Of a stretch of 45,659 bases of DNA, positions 38,372-45,659 are shown piece after piece. The position numbers were made by a program, and so were the translations under genes. Positions within the stretch are counted from its first letter, which is position 1, and each line of letters opens with the position of its first letter. Source of the DNA: an uncultured Desulfosoma sp. (GTDB taxonomy: Bacteria; Desulfobacterota; Syntrophobacteria; Syntrophobacterales; DSM-9756); contig CALGPN010000044.1 of NCBI GenBank assembly GCA_937960435.1, positions 1 to 45,659 on the forward strand, given 5' to 3'. Under the pieces are notes generated by a model. It was not told the DNA's origin, did not search any database, and was given only the letters and a program-made list of their open reading frames with translations.

Positions 38372-39277
38372 ATGCGCTCGGATGCTGAAGCGATCATGCG
38401 GAAGGCCGTGGCTTTCGCCCGCACGGCGAAACCCGCCTACCAAGAACTCTACGCCTTTCTCGAAACGGTTTTTTCCGCCCAGCTCGAGGCGAAAAAGAAT
38501 CTTTCCGTCTCCCCCGTCGCCATGGATGCCACGTTTATCCTGGTCCAGTGGCGCTCGGGCCGTCCGCTCCTGCGCCGCTGGGACTTTCCCTTGGATATCC
38601 ATGCGGCCGAAACGGTTCTCAAGGCCGTTTGCAAAGCGCTGCCGCCGCACAATCGGGAACTGTCCGGCGCGTGTTCGGCTTTGGCCGAAGCTTTGGGAAA
38701 GAACCCATCGGCCAAGGACGCCGTCTGGGAAAGCTTCCTGCACCACGAATGGAATCCGTGGGAAGAGTGGGTGGAAACCACGGGGGTGGACCTGCCCTCA
38801 CTGCTTTACGTCGCCCGGAGCTGTCTTCGCCCCAGTGTGGAACGAACGGCGGAAGAGCTGCTGAAAACCGCCTCTTCGGACAATCTGTGGAAGGAGGGCC
38901 ACTGCCCGATTTGCGGCTCTCTGCCCGCCCTCATCACTTTGGAAGGCCAGGGGCATCGTCAAGCGCACTGTTCCTGGTGCGGCACGCCGTGGCGTTTGGC
39001 CCGATTTCAATGCCCCGTGTGCGATAACCGGCGCCACGAATCGCTGGGTTACCTTTACGCGGAAGAAGAGCCGCGATATCGGATCGACTATTGCAGGGAA
39101 TGCCGTCATTATTTTAAGACTGTGGACACCCGAGAGCTTCTGTGGCCGATCTGGGTTCCCTTGGAAGAATGGACGACCCTTCACTTGGACCTTGTGGCGC
39201 AGAGGGCCGGATGGAAAACGCCGCCCTCACCGGCTCCCGCCATCTACGACGTGGATACATCGGCCGTTCCGTCTTGA
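38372..39277 (+). CDS. fdhE: FdhE, formate dehydrogenase accessory protein
   Basis: A 301-residue cytoplasmic protein. The C-terminal third holds three CXXC pairs typical of FdhE rubredoxin-like sites: CPICGSLP, CSWCGTPWRLARFQCPVCDN and CRECRHYF. FdhE binds the FDH catalytic subunit and is needed for activity of Tat-exported formate dehydrogenases, acting before export. The ATG at 38372 follows AAAAGGA by 7 nt; the frame is open to 38258, but that part contains the terminator hairpin and is not coding. It is the third gene of the fdh locus, partly insulated by that terminator. Confidence 0.92.
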   Translation: MRSDAEAIMRKAVAFARTAKPAYQELYAFLETVFSAQLEAKKNLSVSPVAMDATFILVQWRSGRPLLRRWDFPLDIHAAETVLKAVCKALPPHNRELSGACSALAEALGKNPSAKDAVWESFLHHEWNPWEEWVETTGVDLPSLLYVARSCLRPSVERTAEELLKTASSDNLWKEGHCPICGSLPALITLEGQGHRQAHCSWCGTPWRLARFQCPVCDNRRHESLGYLYAEEEPRYRIDYCRECRHYFKTVDTRELLWPIWVPLEEWTTLHLDLVAQRAGWKTPPSPAPAIYDVDTSAVPS

Positions 39278-39302
39278 CTCCCCGGGACCTTCCCTTCATT
39301 AT
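39274..39302 (+). promoter_or_regulatory. Possible promoter of the acetyl-CoA hydrolase-min cluster
   Basis: TTGACT at 39274-39279 and CATTAT at 39297-39302 are 17 nt apart (five and four of six matches). The -35 overlaps the fdhE stop codon. It would serve the gene starting at 39365 and perhaps the closely packed genes behind it. Confidence 0.4.
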
Positions 39303-39364
39303 GCCCGAAAGCGGATGTCGGAACCTCGATGGAACGAAAGACGCTTAAGCCCTAAAGGACTGAG

Positions 39365-41299
39365 ATGGCAATGGCCTTTATGCGACAATGGCCGAGCCTC
39401 TACCGGGAGCGGTTGGGAAAAGCAGCGGAGATTCTCGGCAAAGTTTTGCAGGATGGATGCCGAATCTTTCTAGGATCGGCGGCGGCCGAACCGCAGCATC
39501 TGGTCCGGGCCATGCTGGACCAGCTCCCTCGGTATCGAGATGTGGAGATCTTTCAGGCCTTGTCCATGGGGGCCCTGCCTGAGGACTGGTCTGGGTTGTC
39601 CCCGCATGCTCGGCTGCGCACGTTTTTTCTCGGGCCCAAGAGCCGAAAGGCGGCCAATTCGGGTCTCGCGGACTATATCCCTCTTTATTTCAGCCAGGTG
39701 CCCAAGCTGCTTCGGGAAGAAAGCGTGAGCCGCGATGTGTGTCTTGTCCAGGTAAGCCCTCCCGACGCCCATGGGTTCTGCTCCTTGGGCATCGGAGTCG
39801 ACATTGCCAAGATCGCCGCCGAACATTCCCGGGTGGTCATCGCCCAGGTGAACCCCTGCATGCCTCGGACCCTGGGAGACACCTTTTTGCATGTCAGTCG
39901 TATCCATCACTTCGTGGAGCACGAAGAGCCTCTGCTGGAGATGACCTATGGAGAAAAGAGCGCCATGGCCGAGCGCATGGCTCGGTACGTCTCCAGTCTG
40001 GTGGAGGACGGGGCCACGATCCAGGTGGGGCTGGGGCGGATTACCAATGCGGTGCTCAGGCATCTTGCCGATAAAAACGATTTGGGCGTCCATTCGGAAA
40101 TGATTACTGATGCCCATTTGGAACTCATCCGCAAAGGGGTGATCACGGGGCGCCGCAAGTCCCTGCACCGAGGCAAAGTGATCACCAGCTTCTGCGTCGG
40201 ATCACGGGAACTCTACAACTTCGTCCACAACAACCCTCAAGTGGAATTCCATCCCATCGACTACGTCAACAACAGCCGCATCATCAGCCAAAACGATCAG
40301 ATGACGGCCATCAATTCCGCCCTGGAAATCGACCTGACGGGGCAGGTGTGCGCCGATTCCATCGGACACAGGATCTACAGCGGCATCGGCGGGTATGTGG
40401 ATTTCATGCTCGGTGCTTCGGGAGCGCATCGCGGCAAGACGATCATCGTTTTGCCGTCCACGAGTCCGGACGGCAGAAAGTCGCGGATCGTCAGTCGGCT
40501 GACGGACGGAGCGGGCGTGGTCAGTTCCCGCAGCGTGGTCCAATATGTGGTCACCGAATTCGGCATCGCCTATCTGCACGGCAAGACGATTCGCGAAAGG
40601 GCCCTGGCCCTCATCAACATCGCGCATCCCAAGTTCCGAGAAAAACTCTTGGAAGAGGCCAAACGGCTCCGTTACGTGTATCAGGATCAGATTCTGCCGC
40701 CCATTTTCGAACCGCTTTATCCGGGCCAATGGGAAACGCACCAGATCTTCCCCGAAAACGAAAAGGTCTTCTTCCGACCCATCAAGCCGACAGACGAACG
40801 GGCGCTTCAGGAGTTTTTCTACTCGCTCCCCGACCAGGACATTTATTACCGGTTTCTTTCGGCCATGCGCGTTTTCCCCCATCGAGACACCCAGGCCATG
40901 TGCAATATCGATTACGAACAGGAAATGGCCATCGTCGGCGTCATCGGGGAAATCGGTTCGGAAACCATCATCGCTCTTGGACGTTACATTTTGGATCAAA
41001 AGACCAACATGGCGGAAGTGGACTTCGCCGTGCGCGCAGAGTGGCAGCGCAAAGGCATCGGGACATTTTTACTTCATTATCTGTGTGAAATCGCCAAAGC
41101 CAAAGGCATTACGGGATTCACGGCCTATGTGCTGGCCTCCAACAGAAAGATGCTCTCGGTTTTTCATAAAGTGGGCTATGTGATTCACAGCACCCTGGAA
41201 GACGGCATCTACGAGATCGCTTTCCGGTTCGACGAGCCGGCCCGGGTGTGCTTCACGGAACCTTCGGAATCGTCGTGTGAGGAGTCCCGTGCCCCATGA
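39365..41299 (+). CDS. Acetyl-CoA hydrolase/transferase fused to a GNAT acetyltransferase domain
   Basis: A 644-residue two-part protein. Residues 1 to about 440 form an acetyl-CoA hydrolase/4-hydroxybutyrate CoA-transferase-like enzyme, with the GLGRITNAVL loop, GVHSEMITD near 236 and GHRIYSGIGGYVDFMLGA near 335. Residues about 460-620 are a GNAT N-acetyltransferase, with the acetyl-CoA-binding loop in RAEWQRKGIGTFLL and the C-terminal ASNRKMLSVFHKVGY. The first part moves or releases CoA from acetyl-CoA; the second could acetylate lysine or a small amine, possibly to tune acyl-CoA enzymes. AAAGGA lies 5 nt before the ATG. The HAD gene overlaps its stop by 4 bp. Confidence 0.92.
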   Translation: MAMAFMRQWPSLYRERLGKAAEILGKVLQDGCRIFLGSAAAEPQHLVRAMLDQLPRYRDVEIFQALSMGALPEDWSGLSPHARLRTFFLGPKSRKAANSGLADYIPLYFSQVPKLLREESVSRDVCLVQVSPPDAHGFCSLGIGVDIAKIAAEHSRVVIAQVNPCMPRTLGDTFLHVSRIHHFVEHEEPLLEMTYGEKSAMAERMARYVSSLVEDGATIQVGLGRITNAVLRHLADKNDLGVHSEMITDAHLELIRKGVITGRRKSLHRGKVITSFCVGSRELYNFVHNNPQVEFHPIDYVNNSRIISQNDQMTAINSALEIDLTGQVCADSIGHRIYSGIGGYVDFMLGASGAHRGKTIIVLPSTSPDGRKSRIVSRLTDGAGVVSSRSVVQYVVTEFGIAYLHGKTIRERALALINIAHPKFREKLLEEAKRLRYVYQDQILPPIFEPLYPGQWETHQIFPENEKVFFRPIKPTDERALQEFFYSLPDQDIYYRFLSAMRVFPHRDTQAMCNIDYEQEMAIVGVIGEIGSETIIALGRYILDQKTNMAEVDFAVRAEWQRKGIGTFLLHYLCEIAKAKGITGFTAYVLASNRKMLSVFHKVGYVIHSTLEDGIYEIAFRFDEPARVCFTEPSESSCEESRAP

Positions 41300-41991
41300 G
41301 TTGGTTGAACCCCACATTGGGAATGGCCAGGTTGCAGCCCAAGACTTCGCCCACCGATTTGCCGGAATTCATCGACCCTAAACACCTCGCCTTCGACATC
41401 GACGGCGTGGTGGCGGACACCATGAAGGTTTTCGTGGACTTGGCTCGGGAACGCTACGGGCTCCGCCATCTCACCAAAGAGCATCTCACGTGCTATGACC
41501 TGCGCCGTTGCGTGGCCGCTCCCCCCCACGTGATCGACGAGCTCATTTGCTTGACGCTCGACGACGAACACACCGCGAAAATCCCGGCCATGGAAGGCGC
41601 CGCTGACGTTTTGGAACGGCTGGCGCAGAAAGGCCCCCTGCGCTTTGTGACGGCTCGGGTATGGCCGGAGTCCATCGAGCGATGGTTGCACGGGCTTCTG
41701 CCCCAAATCGACCCTGGATCTATCATCGTCATTGCCACGGGAGACCCCGAGCGCAAGCACGCCATCCTCCATTCCATGCAGGTGCGCCATTTTGTGGAGG
41801 ATCGTTTAGAAACCTGTCACCTGCTGGCTCGAAACGGCATTCAGCCCATCCTTTTTGATCAGCCCTGGAACCGGGAGCCCACGCCGTTCCCGCGAGTTTC
41901 CACGTGGTATGAACTCGCCGAGATCCTCCAACTCGGCCGGACTCCGGCATCGACATCGGCCGCAATCATGCATCGCAGCTCCGAAGGGTAA
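41296..41991 (+). CDS. HAD-superfamily hydrolase, nucleotidase-like
   Basis: A 231-residue HAD phosphatase-like protein. Motif I is FDIDGVVADT with Asp34 and Asp36, motif II is FVTAR, and the region VEDRLETCHLLARNGIQPILFDQPWN holds motif IV-like acids and resembles 5'(3')-deoxyribonucleotidases. The start overlaps the previous stop as ATGA, so it is translated together with the hydrolase-GNAT protein. The substrate is unknown; a phosphatase acting on a nucleotide or cofactor is likely. minC begins 2 bp after the stop. Confidence 0.8.
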   Translation: MSWLNPTLGMARLQPKTSPTDLPEFIDPKHLAFDIDGVVADTMKVFVDLARERYGLRHLTKEHLTCYDLRRCVAAPPHVIDELICLTLDDEHTAKIPAMEGAADVLERLAQKGPLRFVTARVWPESIERWLHGLLPQIDPGSIIVIATGDPERKHAILHSMQVRHFVEDRLETCHLLARNGIQPILFDQPWNREPTPFPRVSTWYELAEILQLGRTPASTSAAIMHRSSEG

Positions 41992-41993
41992 CC

Positions 41994-42704
41994 ATGATGC
42001 TCAAACGCCTCCCTTCCCAGCCGACTTTTCAGATCAAAGCGGACCGCGACGGTTTCCTTCTGATTTTGGGCGGAGGGTTTCCGTTGGACGACATCGTGGA
42101 GGAGTTGCGCCAAAAAGTGATCGAATCGCGCGGATTTTTTCGAAAGGCCCGCATGATTCTGGACCTCAGGGAGCGGGTTTTTAACGTGGACGAAGTTCAG
42201 GTCATCCGGACCCTGCTGGAGGATGTGGGCGGCATCGAACTTCATGAAATTCGCTTGGGGAAAGATCTCCAAACATTCTTGACATGGGCGTCCGGTCTGC
42301 TAGGGATCACCGTGACGGTGTCCGGCCCGAACCCCGAATCGGAAGAGGACCTCGCGGCCGCAGGGGCTAAGAGCCTGCAGAGCGCCCCTCTGGTGGTGCG
42401 TCAGACGTGCCGATCCGGCACGCGCATCGAATCCGCCGCGGAACTGATCATCCTCGGGGACGTCAATCCTGGGGCGGAAATCTTGGCGGCACGGGACATC
42501 ATCGTTTTCGGAACGTTACGGGGTATCGCCCACGCCGGCGCTTACGGCGATCGATCCGCCAAGATTTGGGGGCTCCACATCGAACCGCAACAACTGCGCA
42601 TCGCCGATGTGGTGGCGGTGCCGCCGCGGGAACGGACGGGAAAACCGCAGCGTTACGAAGTGGCTGAAGTGCAAGGAGATCGTATTCAGGTGACCCGTTT
42701 CTAG
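41994..42704 (+). CDS. minC: Septum-site determining protein MinC
   Basis: A 236-residue division inhibitor. The N-terminal half (to about residue 110) is the FtsZ-binding domain, poorly conserved. The C-terminal half is the right-handed beta-helix (RSGTRIESAAELIILGDVNPGAEILAARDIIVFGTLRGIAHAGA), which binds MinD and FtsZ. The second ATG, at 41997, could also start. It is the first min gene; minD follows after 217 bp, an unusually wide gap that contains a hairpin at 42866-42890. Confidence 0.93.
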   Translation: MMLKRLPSQPTFQIKADRDGFLLILGGGFPLDDIVEELRQKVIESRGFFRKARMILDLRERVFNVDEVQVIRTLLEDVGGIELHEIRLGKDLQTFLTWASGLLGITVTVSGPNPESEEDLAAAGAKSLQSAPLVVRQTCRSGTRIESAAELIILGDVNPGAEILAARDIIVFGTLRGIAHAGAYGDRSAKIWGLHIEPQQLRIADVVAVPPRERTGKPQRYEVAEVQGDRIQVTRF

Positions 42705-42865
42705 GTCCGGAATGCCCGACTGAAGCATGAGTCCGGGGTTCGGAAGCTCGCCGAAAGCCACCCGCATTTTCAGCCCGCAAGCTGCGCGCTCCCGAAACCC
42801 TTTTCCCGTGATGGACGCGTTTGAAGAGATCCTCGGGGCCCGGCGCGAGAACCACGGACGTACCC

Positions 42866-42890
42866 CCTCAAAGTCGCACCGGCTTTGAGG
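42866..42890 (+). repeat. Inverted repeat in the minC-minD gap
   Basis: CCTCAAAG and CTTTGAGG form a perfect 8-bp inverted repeat around a 9-nt loop, 31 bp before the minD start. No T-run follows. It may be an mRNA-processing or translation-control hairpin that helps set MinD amounts. The other 190 bp of the gap show no clear signal. Confidence 0.45.
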
Positions 42891-42921
42891 AACCCAAAGC
42901 ATAGGCAAGGAAGGACGTACC

Positions 42922-43716
42922 ATGGCAGGACAAACACTCGTTGTCACCTCAGGAAAAGGGGGCGTCGGCAAGACCACGACCGTCGCCAATCTGGGGACGG
43001 CCCTGGCCAAAAAGGGCTATAAAGTCGTCCTCATCGATGCGGACATCGGCCTTCGCAACCTGGATGTGGTCATGGGTTTGGAGAATCGGATCGTCTACAA
43101 CCTGGTGGACATCGTGGAGGGCAAATGCCGCATCGAACAGGCCATGATCCGAGACCGCAAACTCAAAACCCTGCATATCATTCCCGCTGCCCAGACCCGC
43201 GAAAAGGATGCCGTCACGCCCGAACAGATGAAAACCCTGTGCGAGGAACTGGCCGCCGAAAACGACTACGTCATCGTCGACTGCCCGGCGGGTATCGAAC
43301 GCGGTTTCAAGAACGCCATCGCCGGCGCGCAGAGGGCTTTGGTGGTCACCACCCCTGAAGTGTCCGCCATCCGGGACGCCGACCGGGTCATCGGCCTCTT
43401 GGAAGCCAACATGCTCAAAGACATCCACCTGATCATCAACCGCTTGAACATCAAGATGGTCAAAAAAGGGGACATGATGTCCACGGCGGACATCGTCTCC
43501 CTGTTGTCCATTCCCTTGATCGGCGTCATCCCCGAAAGCAGCGAAGTGGTTGTTTCCACAAACCGCGGTGTGCCTCTGGTCCATGAACGGGGAAGCCGTG
43601 CTGGCCAAGCCTTCCAGAAGATCGCCGCCCGCCTGAACGGCGAAAACATCCCCCTGGACGACGAGGATGAGGACAGCGGGTTCTTGAGCCGATTCAAGCG
43701 GATTTTCGGGGGCTGA
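42922..43716 (+). CDS. minD: Septum-site determining ATPase MinD
   Basis: A 264-residue ParA-type ATPase. The deviant Walker A, SGKGGVGKTT, is at 10-19 with the signature lysine. Other blocks are DADIGLRNLDVVMG, IVDCPAGIERGFKNA and TTPEVSAIRDADR. The C-terminal amphipathic helix GFLSRFKRIFGG binds membrane. MinD recruits MinC to the membrane and is driven off by MinE, which oscillates to place the division site. An AAGGAAGGA site precedes the ATG; minE follows after 14 bp. Confidence 0.97.
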   Translation: MAGQTLVVTSGKGGVGKTTTVANLGTALAKKGYKVVLIDADIGLRNLDVVMGLENRIVYNLVDIVEGKCRIEQAMIRDRKLKTLHIIPAAQTREKDAVTPEQMKTLCEELAAENDYVIVDCPAGIERGFKNAIAGAQRALVVTTPEVSAIRDADRVIGLLEANMLKDIHLIINRLNIKMVKKGDMMSTADIVSLLSIPLIGVIPESSEVVVSTNRGVPLVHERGSRAGQAFQKIAARLNGENIPLDDEDEDSGFLSRFKRIFGG

Positions 43717-43730
43717 AAGGAGACGTCGTC

Positions 43731-44000
43731 ATGCTCAAAGCCATTCAGAAGTTTTTCAGGGACAGAGGCAGCGCGGATACCGCCAAAAAACGCCTCGGTG
43801 TCGTTCTCATGCACGATAGGCTCGACATCTCCCCGCAGTTGCTCGAAGCCCTCAAGAACGACATTATTGACGTTCTCTCGCGATACATGGAAATCGATCG
43901 AGGATCCATCAAGGTGGATTTTGAGAAGGGCAAGGATTATACCGCCCTGGTTTCCAACGTGCACGTGAAGCGGGTGTACCGCAACGCCGCCGTCACATGA
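43731..44000 (+). CDS. minE: Cell division topological specificity factor MinE
   Basis: An 89-residue MinE. The N-terminal helix (LKAIQKFF) and the MinD-contact segment (TAKKRLGVVLMHDR) are followed by the dimerisation domain (LEALKNDIIDVLSRYMEID). It stimulates MinD ATPase and so keeps the inhibitor at the cell poles. A GAAAGGAG site lies before the ATG. Its presence means a MinCDE oscillator rather than the MinJ/DivIVA type. Confidence 0.96.
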   Translation: MLKAIQKFFRDRGSADTAKKRLGVVLMHDRLDISPQLLEALKNDIIDVLSRYMEIDRGSIKVDFEKGKDYTALVSNVHVKRVYRNAAVT

Positions 44001-44067
44001 TCCGGATGGGCTCCACGGGCCGCCTTAAGACCCTTCGCCGGCACGGTTGCGTACGAGGATGAACCTT

Positions 44068-44307
44068 ATGGCACTCCAGGTGCTTCTTGCCGCCACCTTG
44101 AGACAATATATTCCCGACTATGACCCTTTGACGGGCTTGGAGCTCACGGTACCTGCCGGAATCACGGTCGGGGAACTGGCAAACCGGTTGGCCCTTCCTC
44201 GGGAGGACGTGAAGCTCATCATGGTTAACGGCATCGCCGCATCGTGGGAGACCGTCCTTAAAGGTGACGAGCGCGTGGCTTTCTTCCCGCCTGTCGGCGG
44301 AGGCTAA
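44068..44307 (+). CDS. ThiS/MoaD-like ubiquitin-fold sulfur carrier
   Basis: A 79-residue beta-grasp protein ending in VGGG, that is, with the terminal Gly-Gly of ThiS and MoaD that becomes a thiocarboxylate after adenylation. The VPAGITVGELANRL and FFPPVGGG segments resemble MoaD and related small archaeal-type modifiers more than ThiS. The ATG at 44068 lies 9 nt after GAGG; an ATG at 44059 and a TTG at 44047 are less likely. It could serve molybdopterin synthesis, which FdhA needs, or another sulfur transfer. No E1-like MoeB/ThiF gene is in the window. It closes the min cluster, 67 bp after minE, and its stop overlaps the convergent ATP-grasp gene. Confidence 0.85.
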   Translation: MALQVLLAATLRQYIPDYDPLTGLELTVPAGITVGELANRLALPREDVKLIMVNGIAASWETVLKGDERVAFFPPVGGG

Positions 44308-45140
44308 CCATCCGACATCCCGAGACTTTCGAGCCACGCCGAGACTTCCCTCCGAAGCAGGGCGTAGAATTTTTCGCTGCCGCCGAGCCCTTTCCTGCCA
44401 AAATAATAGTTGATTTCGAGAAAGAGGGGTGTCTTCGGTGTCCCGCGCCCAGACAAAGGGAACATCAGGTCCATGCCGGCCAGGTCGATCCCGGTCTGCC
44501 GGCACAAAAACCGGACCCAGGCTCGGCCCTCGGCTTGGAGGTCCGGGTCGCTTTCCTTGTCAATCACGGCCCCGTGAGCGGCGTTATGCAAAAATTGTGA
44601 AGGATCTTCCTGAACCCGCCAGTAGCTGATCACCGTCCGACCCACAACGACCACCCGAAGATCGCGGCCGTCGGTGTGCACAAAGGGCTGCACCACGAAC
44701 CCCCCGAAGCCGCTGCGCTCCATGCCTTCGAAAATCTTCACGTATTTGAGGGCGTCTTCCGGCCCTTCGGCTTTGAAGACCAAAGACCCTTCACCGCCGT
44801 GGGAGCTCTTGAGCACAAGAGGGTAGTCAAGATCCTTCCAAAGCGAGGGCGGGCAATGCCTTGCGGAAAGAAACACGCGGCTGGGAGGGTGCGGTACCCC
44901 CAGGGCGCGGAACAGACGAATGTCTCCGATTTTTCCGGGATACAGGAATCGTGTGCGAAAATTGGGAAAAACGTGGCGGCAGTGGGCCGTCGCCATGCGG
45001 TACAAGGCTTCCGGACAGCCCTGAGGAAGGATGACGGCGCGAGCTCGCCGCATCCACCGCCGATCTTCATCATCGGGTTCTCGCCCGGCGCACAATCGGT
45101 TCACATCCCCTTCGATCACGGGATGGTACGACACGACCAT
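44304..45140 (-). CDS. RimK-like ATP-grasp protein
   Basis: A 278-residue ATP-grasp enzyme. The lid and nucleotide site appear as DYPLVLKSSHGGEGSLVFKA, VVQPFVHTDGRDLRVVVVG and, near the C-terminus, GMDLMFPL...FLEINYYFG, where the Glu and Asn bind Mg. The RDLRVVVVG block is typical of RimK and related peptide or amino-acid ligases. The first 90 residues are a preATP-grasp domain. The product is unknown: amino-acid addition to a protein or a small peptide is the family norm. It starts 12 bp after the uvrA stop with a GAGGGG site and probably shares its transcript. Confidence 0.82.
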   Translation of the reverse strand: MVVSYHPVIEGDVNRLCAGREPDDEDRRWMRRARAVILPQGCPEALYRMATAHCRHVFPNFRTRFLYPGKIGDIRLFRALGVPHPPSRVFLSARHCPPSLWKDLDYPLVLKSSHGGEGSLVFKAEGPEDALKYVKIFEGMERSGFGGFVVQPFVHTDGRDLRVVVVGRTVISYWRVQEDPSQFLHNAAHGAVIDKESDPDLQAEGRAWVRFLCRQTGIDLAGMDLMFPLSGRGTPKTPLFLEINYYFGRKGLGGSEKFYALLRREVSAWLESLGMSDG

Positions 45141-45152
45141 GAGCCCCTCGTC

Positions 45153-45659
45153 TCACTTTTCGGGTTTAGCCCTTTTCTCCCCCATGCCCAAGTGCCGGCG
45201 AAGGGCTTCTGCAGTGGCCGAACCTTGTGCGTCTCGAAGCATGTCCTCGGGTTTTCCGCAAAAAACCACGCGCCCTCCGCGATCCCCGCTGCCGGGACCC
45301 AGGTCCACCACATAATCGCTGGCCCCCACCACATCCAAATTGTGCTCGATGACGACAATGGTGTGCCCTTGGGCTGTGAGCGCCCGAAGTACCCCCAAAA
45401 GCTTGCCGATGTCGGCTCGGTGCAATCCCGTTGTCGGCTCGTCCAAGAGGTAAAGGGTCGGGGCGCGATGGTTGGTGAGTTCCGCGGCCAACTTAAGTCT
45501 TTGGGCTTCGCCGCCCGAAAGGGTCGGACTGGGCTGCCCCAGTGTCAAATATCCTAGACCGAGATCGTCCAAAACGACTAGAGGGCGAAACACCTGGGGA
45601 ACCGAAGCAAAGAACCGTCGGGCCTCGGCGATGGTCATTTCGAGCACGTCGGCGATGCT
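45153..45659 (-). CDS. uvrA: UvrA excinuclease subunit A, C-terminal part (cut by window edge)
   Basis: The last 168 codons are visible. The sequence [13 protein letters not shown] at the edge matches UvrA upstream of the second ABC ATPase signature. [15 protein letters not shown], the Walker [11 protein letters not shown] and the H-loop [10 protein letters not shown] follow in order. UvrA dimers find bulky DNA damage and load UvrB. The remaining ~780 residues, with the zinc fingers, lie beyond the right edge. The ATP-grasp gene follows 12 bp after its stop. Confidence 0.97.
   Translation of the reverse strand, partial: SIADVLEMTIAEARRFFASVPQVFRPLVVLDDLGLGYLTLGQPSPTLSGGEAQRLKLAAELTNHRAPTLYLLDEPTTGLHRADIGKLLGVLRALTAQGHTIVVIEHNLDVVGASDYVVDLGPGSGDRGGRVVFCGKPEDMLRDAQGSATAEALRRHLGMGEKRAKPEK

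Overview
The window is a chromosomal stretch of a GC-rich (roughly 57-60 % by eye) anaerobic bacterium. Several genes point to a sulfate-reducing or syntrophic Desulfobacterota lineage, probably Syntrophobacteria-like: a periplasmic selenocysteine formate dehydrogenase with FdhE, rubrerythrin, an ADP-forming acyl-CoA synthetase, a GNAT-fused acetyl-CoA hydrolase/transferase, a DUF3786 Fe-S protein, and a Thi4 without the suicide cysteine. This placement is inferred from gene content; no rRNA or other phylogenetic marker was analysed. I see no phage, transposon, CRISPR array, rRNA or tRNA, and no recognisable transcription-factor gene.

Layout. 1-2703 (minus): cell-shape operon mreB-mreC-mreD-mrdA, running off the left edge. 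2801-4699 (plus): a B12-binding-type radical SAM protein. 4718-10739 (minus): short DnaJ-like protein, NUDIX hydrolase, glnS, a DUF166-like protein overlapping glnS, then thiC-thi4 under their own promoter, TPP riboswitch and intrinsic terminator. 10872-16884 (plus): comM/yifB, a class A penicillin-binding protein and a DinG/XPD-type Fe-S helicase. 17119-21906 (plus): tandem universal stress protein, DUF4442 hot-dog protein, a glutaconate-type CoA-transferase pair and a GT14-like glycosyltransferase. 22128-22622 (minus): rubrerythrin with a Fur/PerR-like box. 22951-25395 (plus): FlK-like thioesterase and ADP-forming acyl-CoA synthetase. 25390-26028 (minus): class II aldolase. 26212-28504 (plus): ftsY and a CaiB-type CoA-transferase. 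28596-31130: FmdB zinc ribbon, a Cys-rich hypothetical and the DUF3786 protein. 31151-33928 (plus): Hsp20, HtpX and purA. 34452-39277 (plus): fdhA with an in-frame UGA read as selenocysteine, fdhB and fdhE. 39365-44307 (plus): acetyl-CoA hydrolase-GNAT fusion, HAD hydrolase, minC, minD, minE and a ThiS/MoaD-like protein. 44304-45659 (minus): uvrA 3' end followed by an ATP-grasp protein.

Themes. Much of the middle handles acyl-CoA: two hot-dog proteins, a GctAB-type transferase, a class III transferase, an ADP-forming synthetase and an acetyl-CoA hydrolase/transferase. The FDH module has catalytic and four-cluster subunits but no cytochrome b membrane subunit and no transmembrane helix in FdhB, so a soluble or lipid-anchored periplasmic enzyme is likely. 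The best regulatory calls are the thiC promoter-riboswitch-terminator, a strong sigma70-type promoter about 400 nt upstream of fdhA, the Fur/PerR-like box at rubrerythrin, and an intrinsic terminator between fdhB and fdhE. The least explained items are the long fdhA leader, the Cys-rich hypothetical at 28926, the DUF166-like partner of glnS, and the ThiS/MoaD-like protein at the end of the min cluster.
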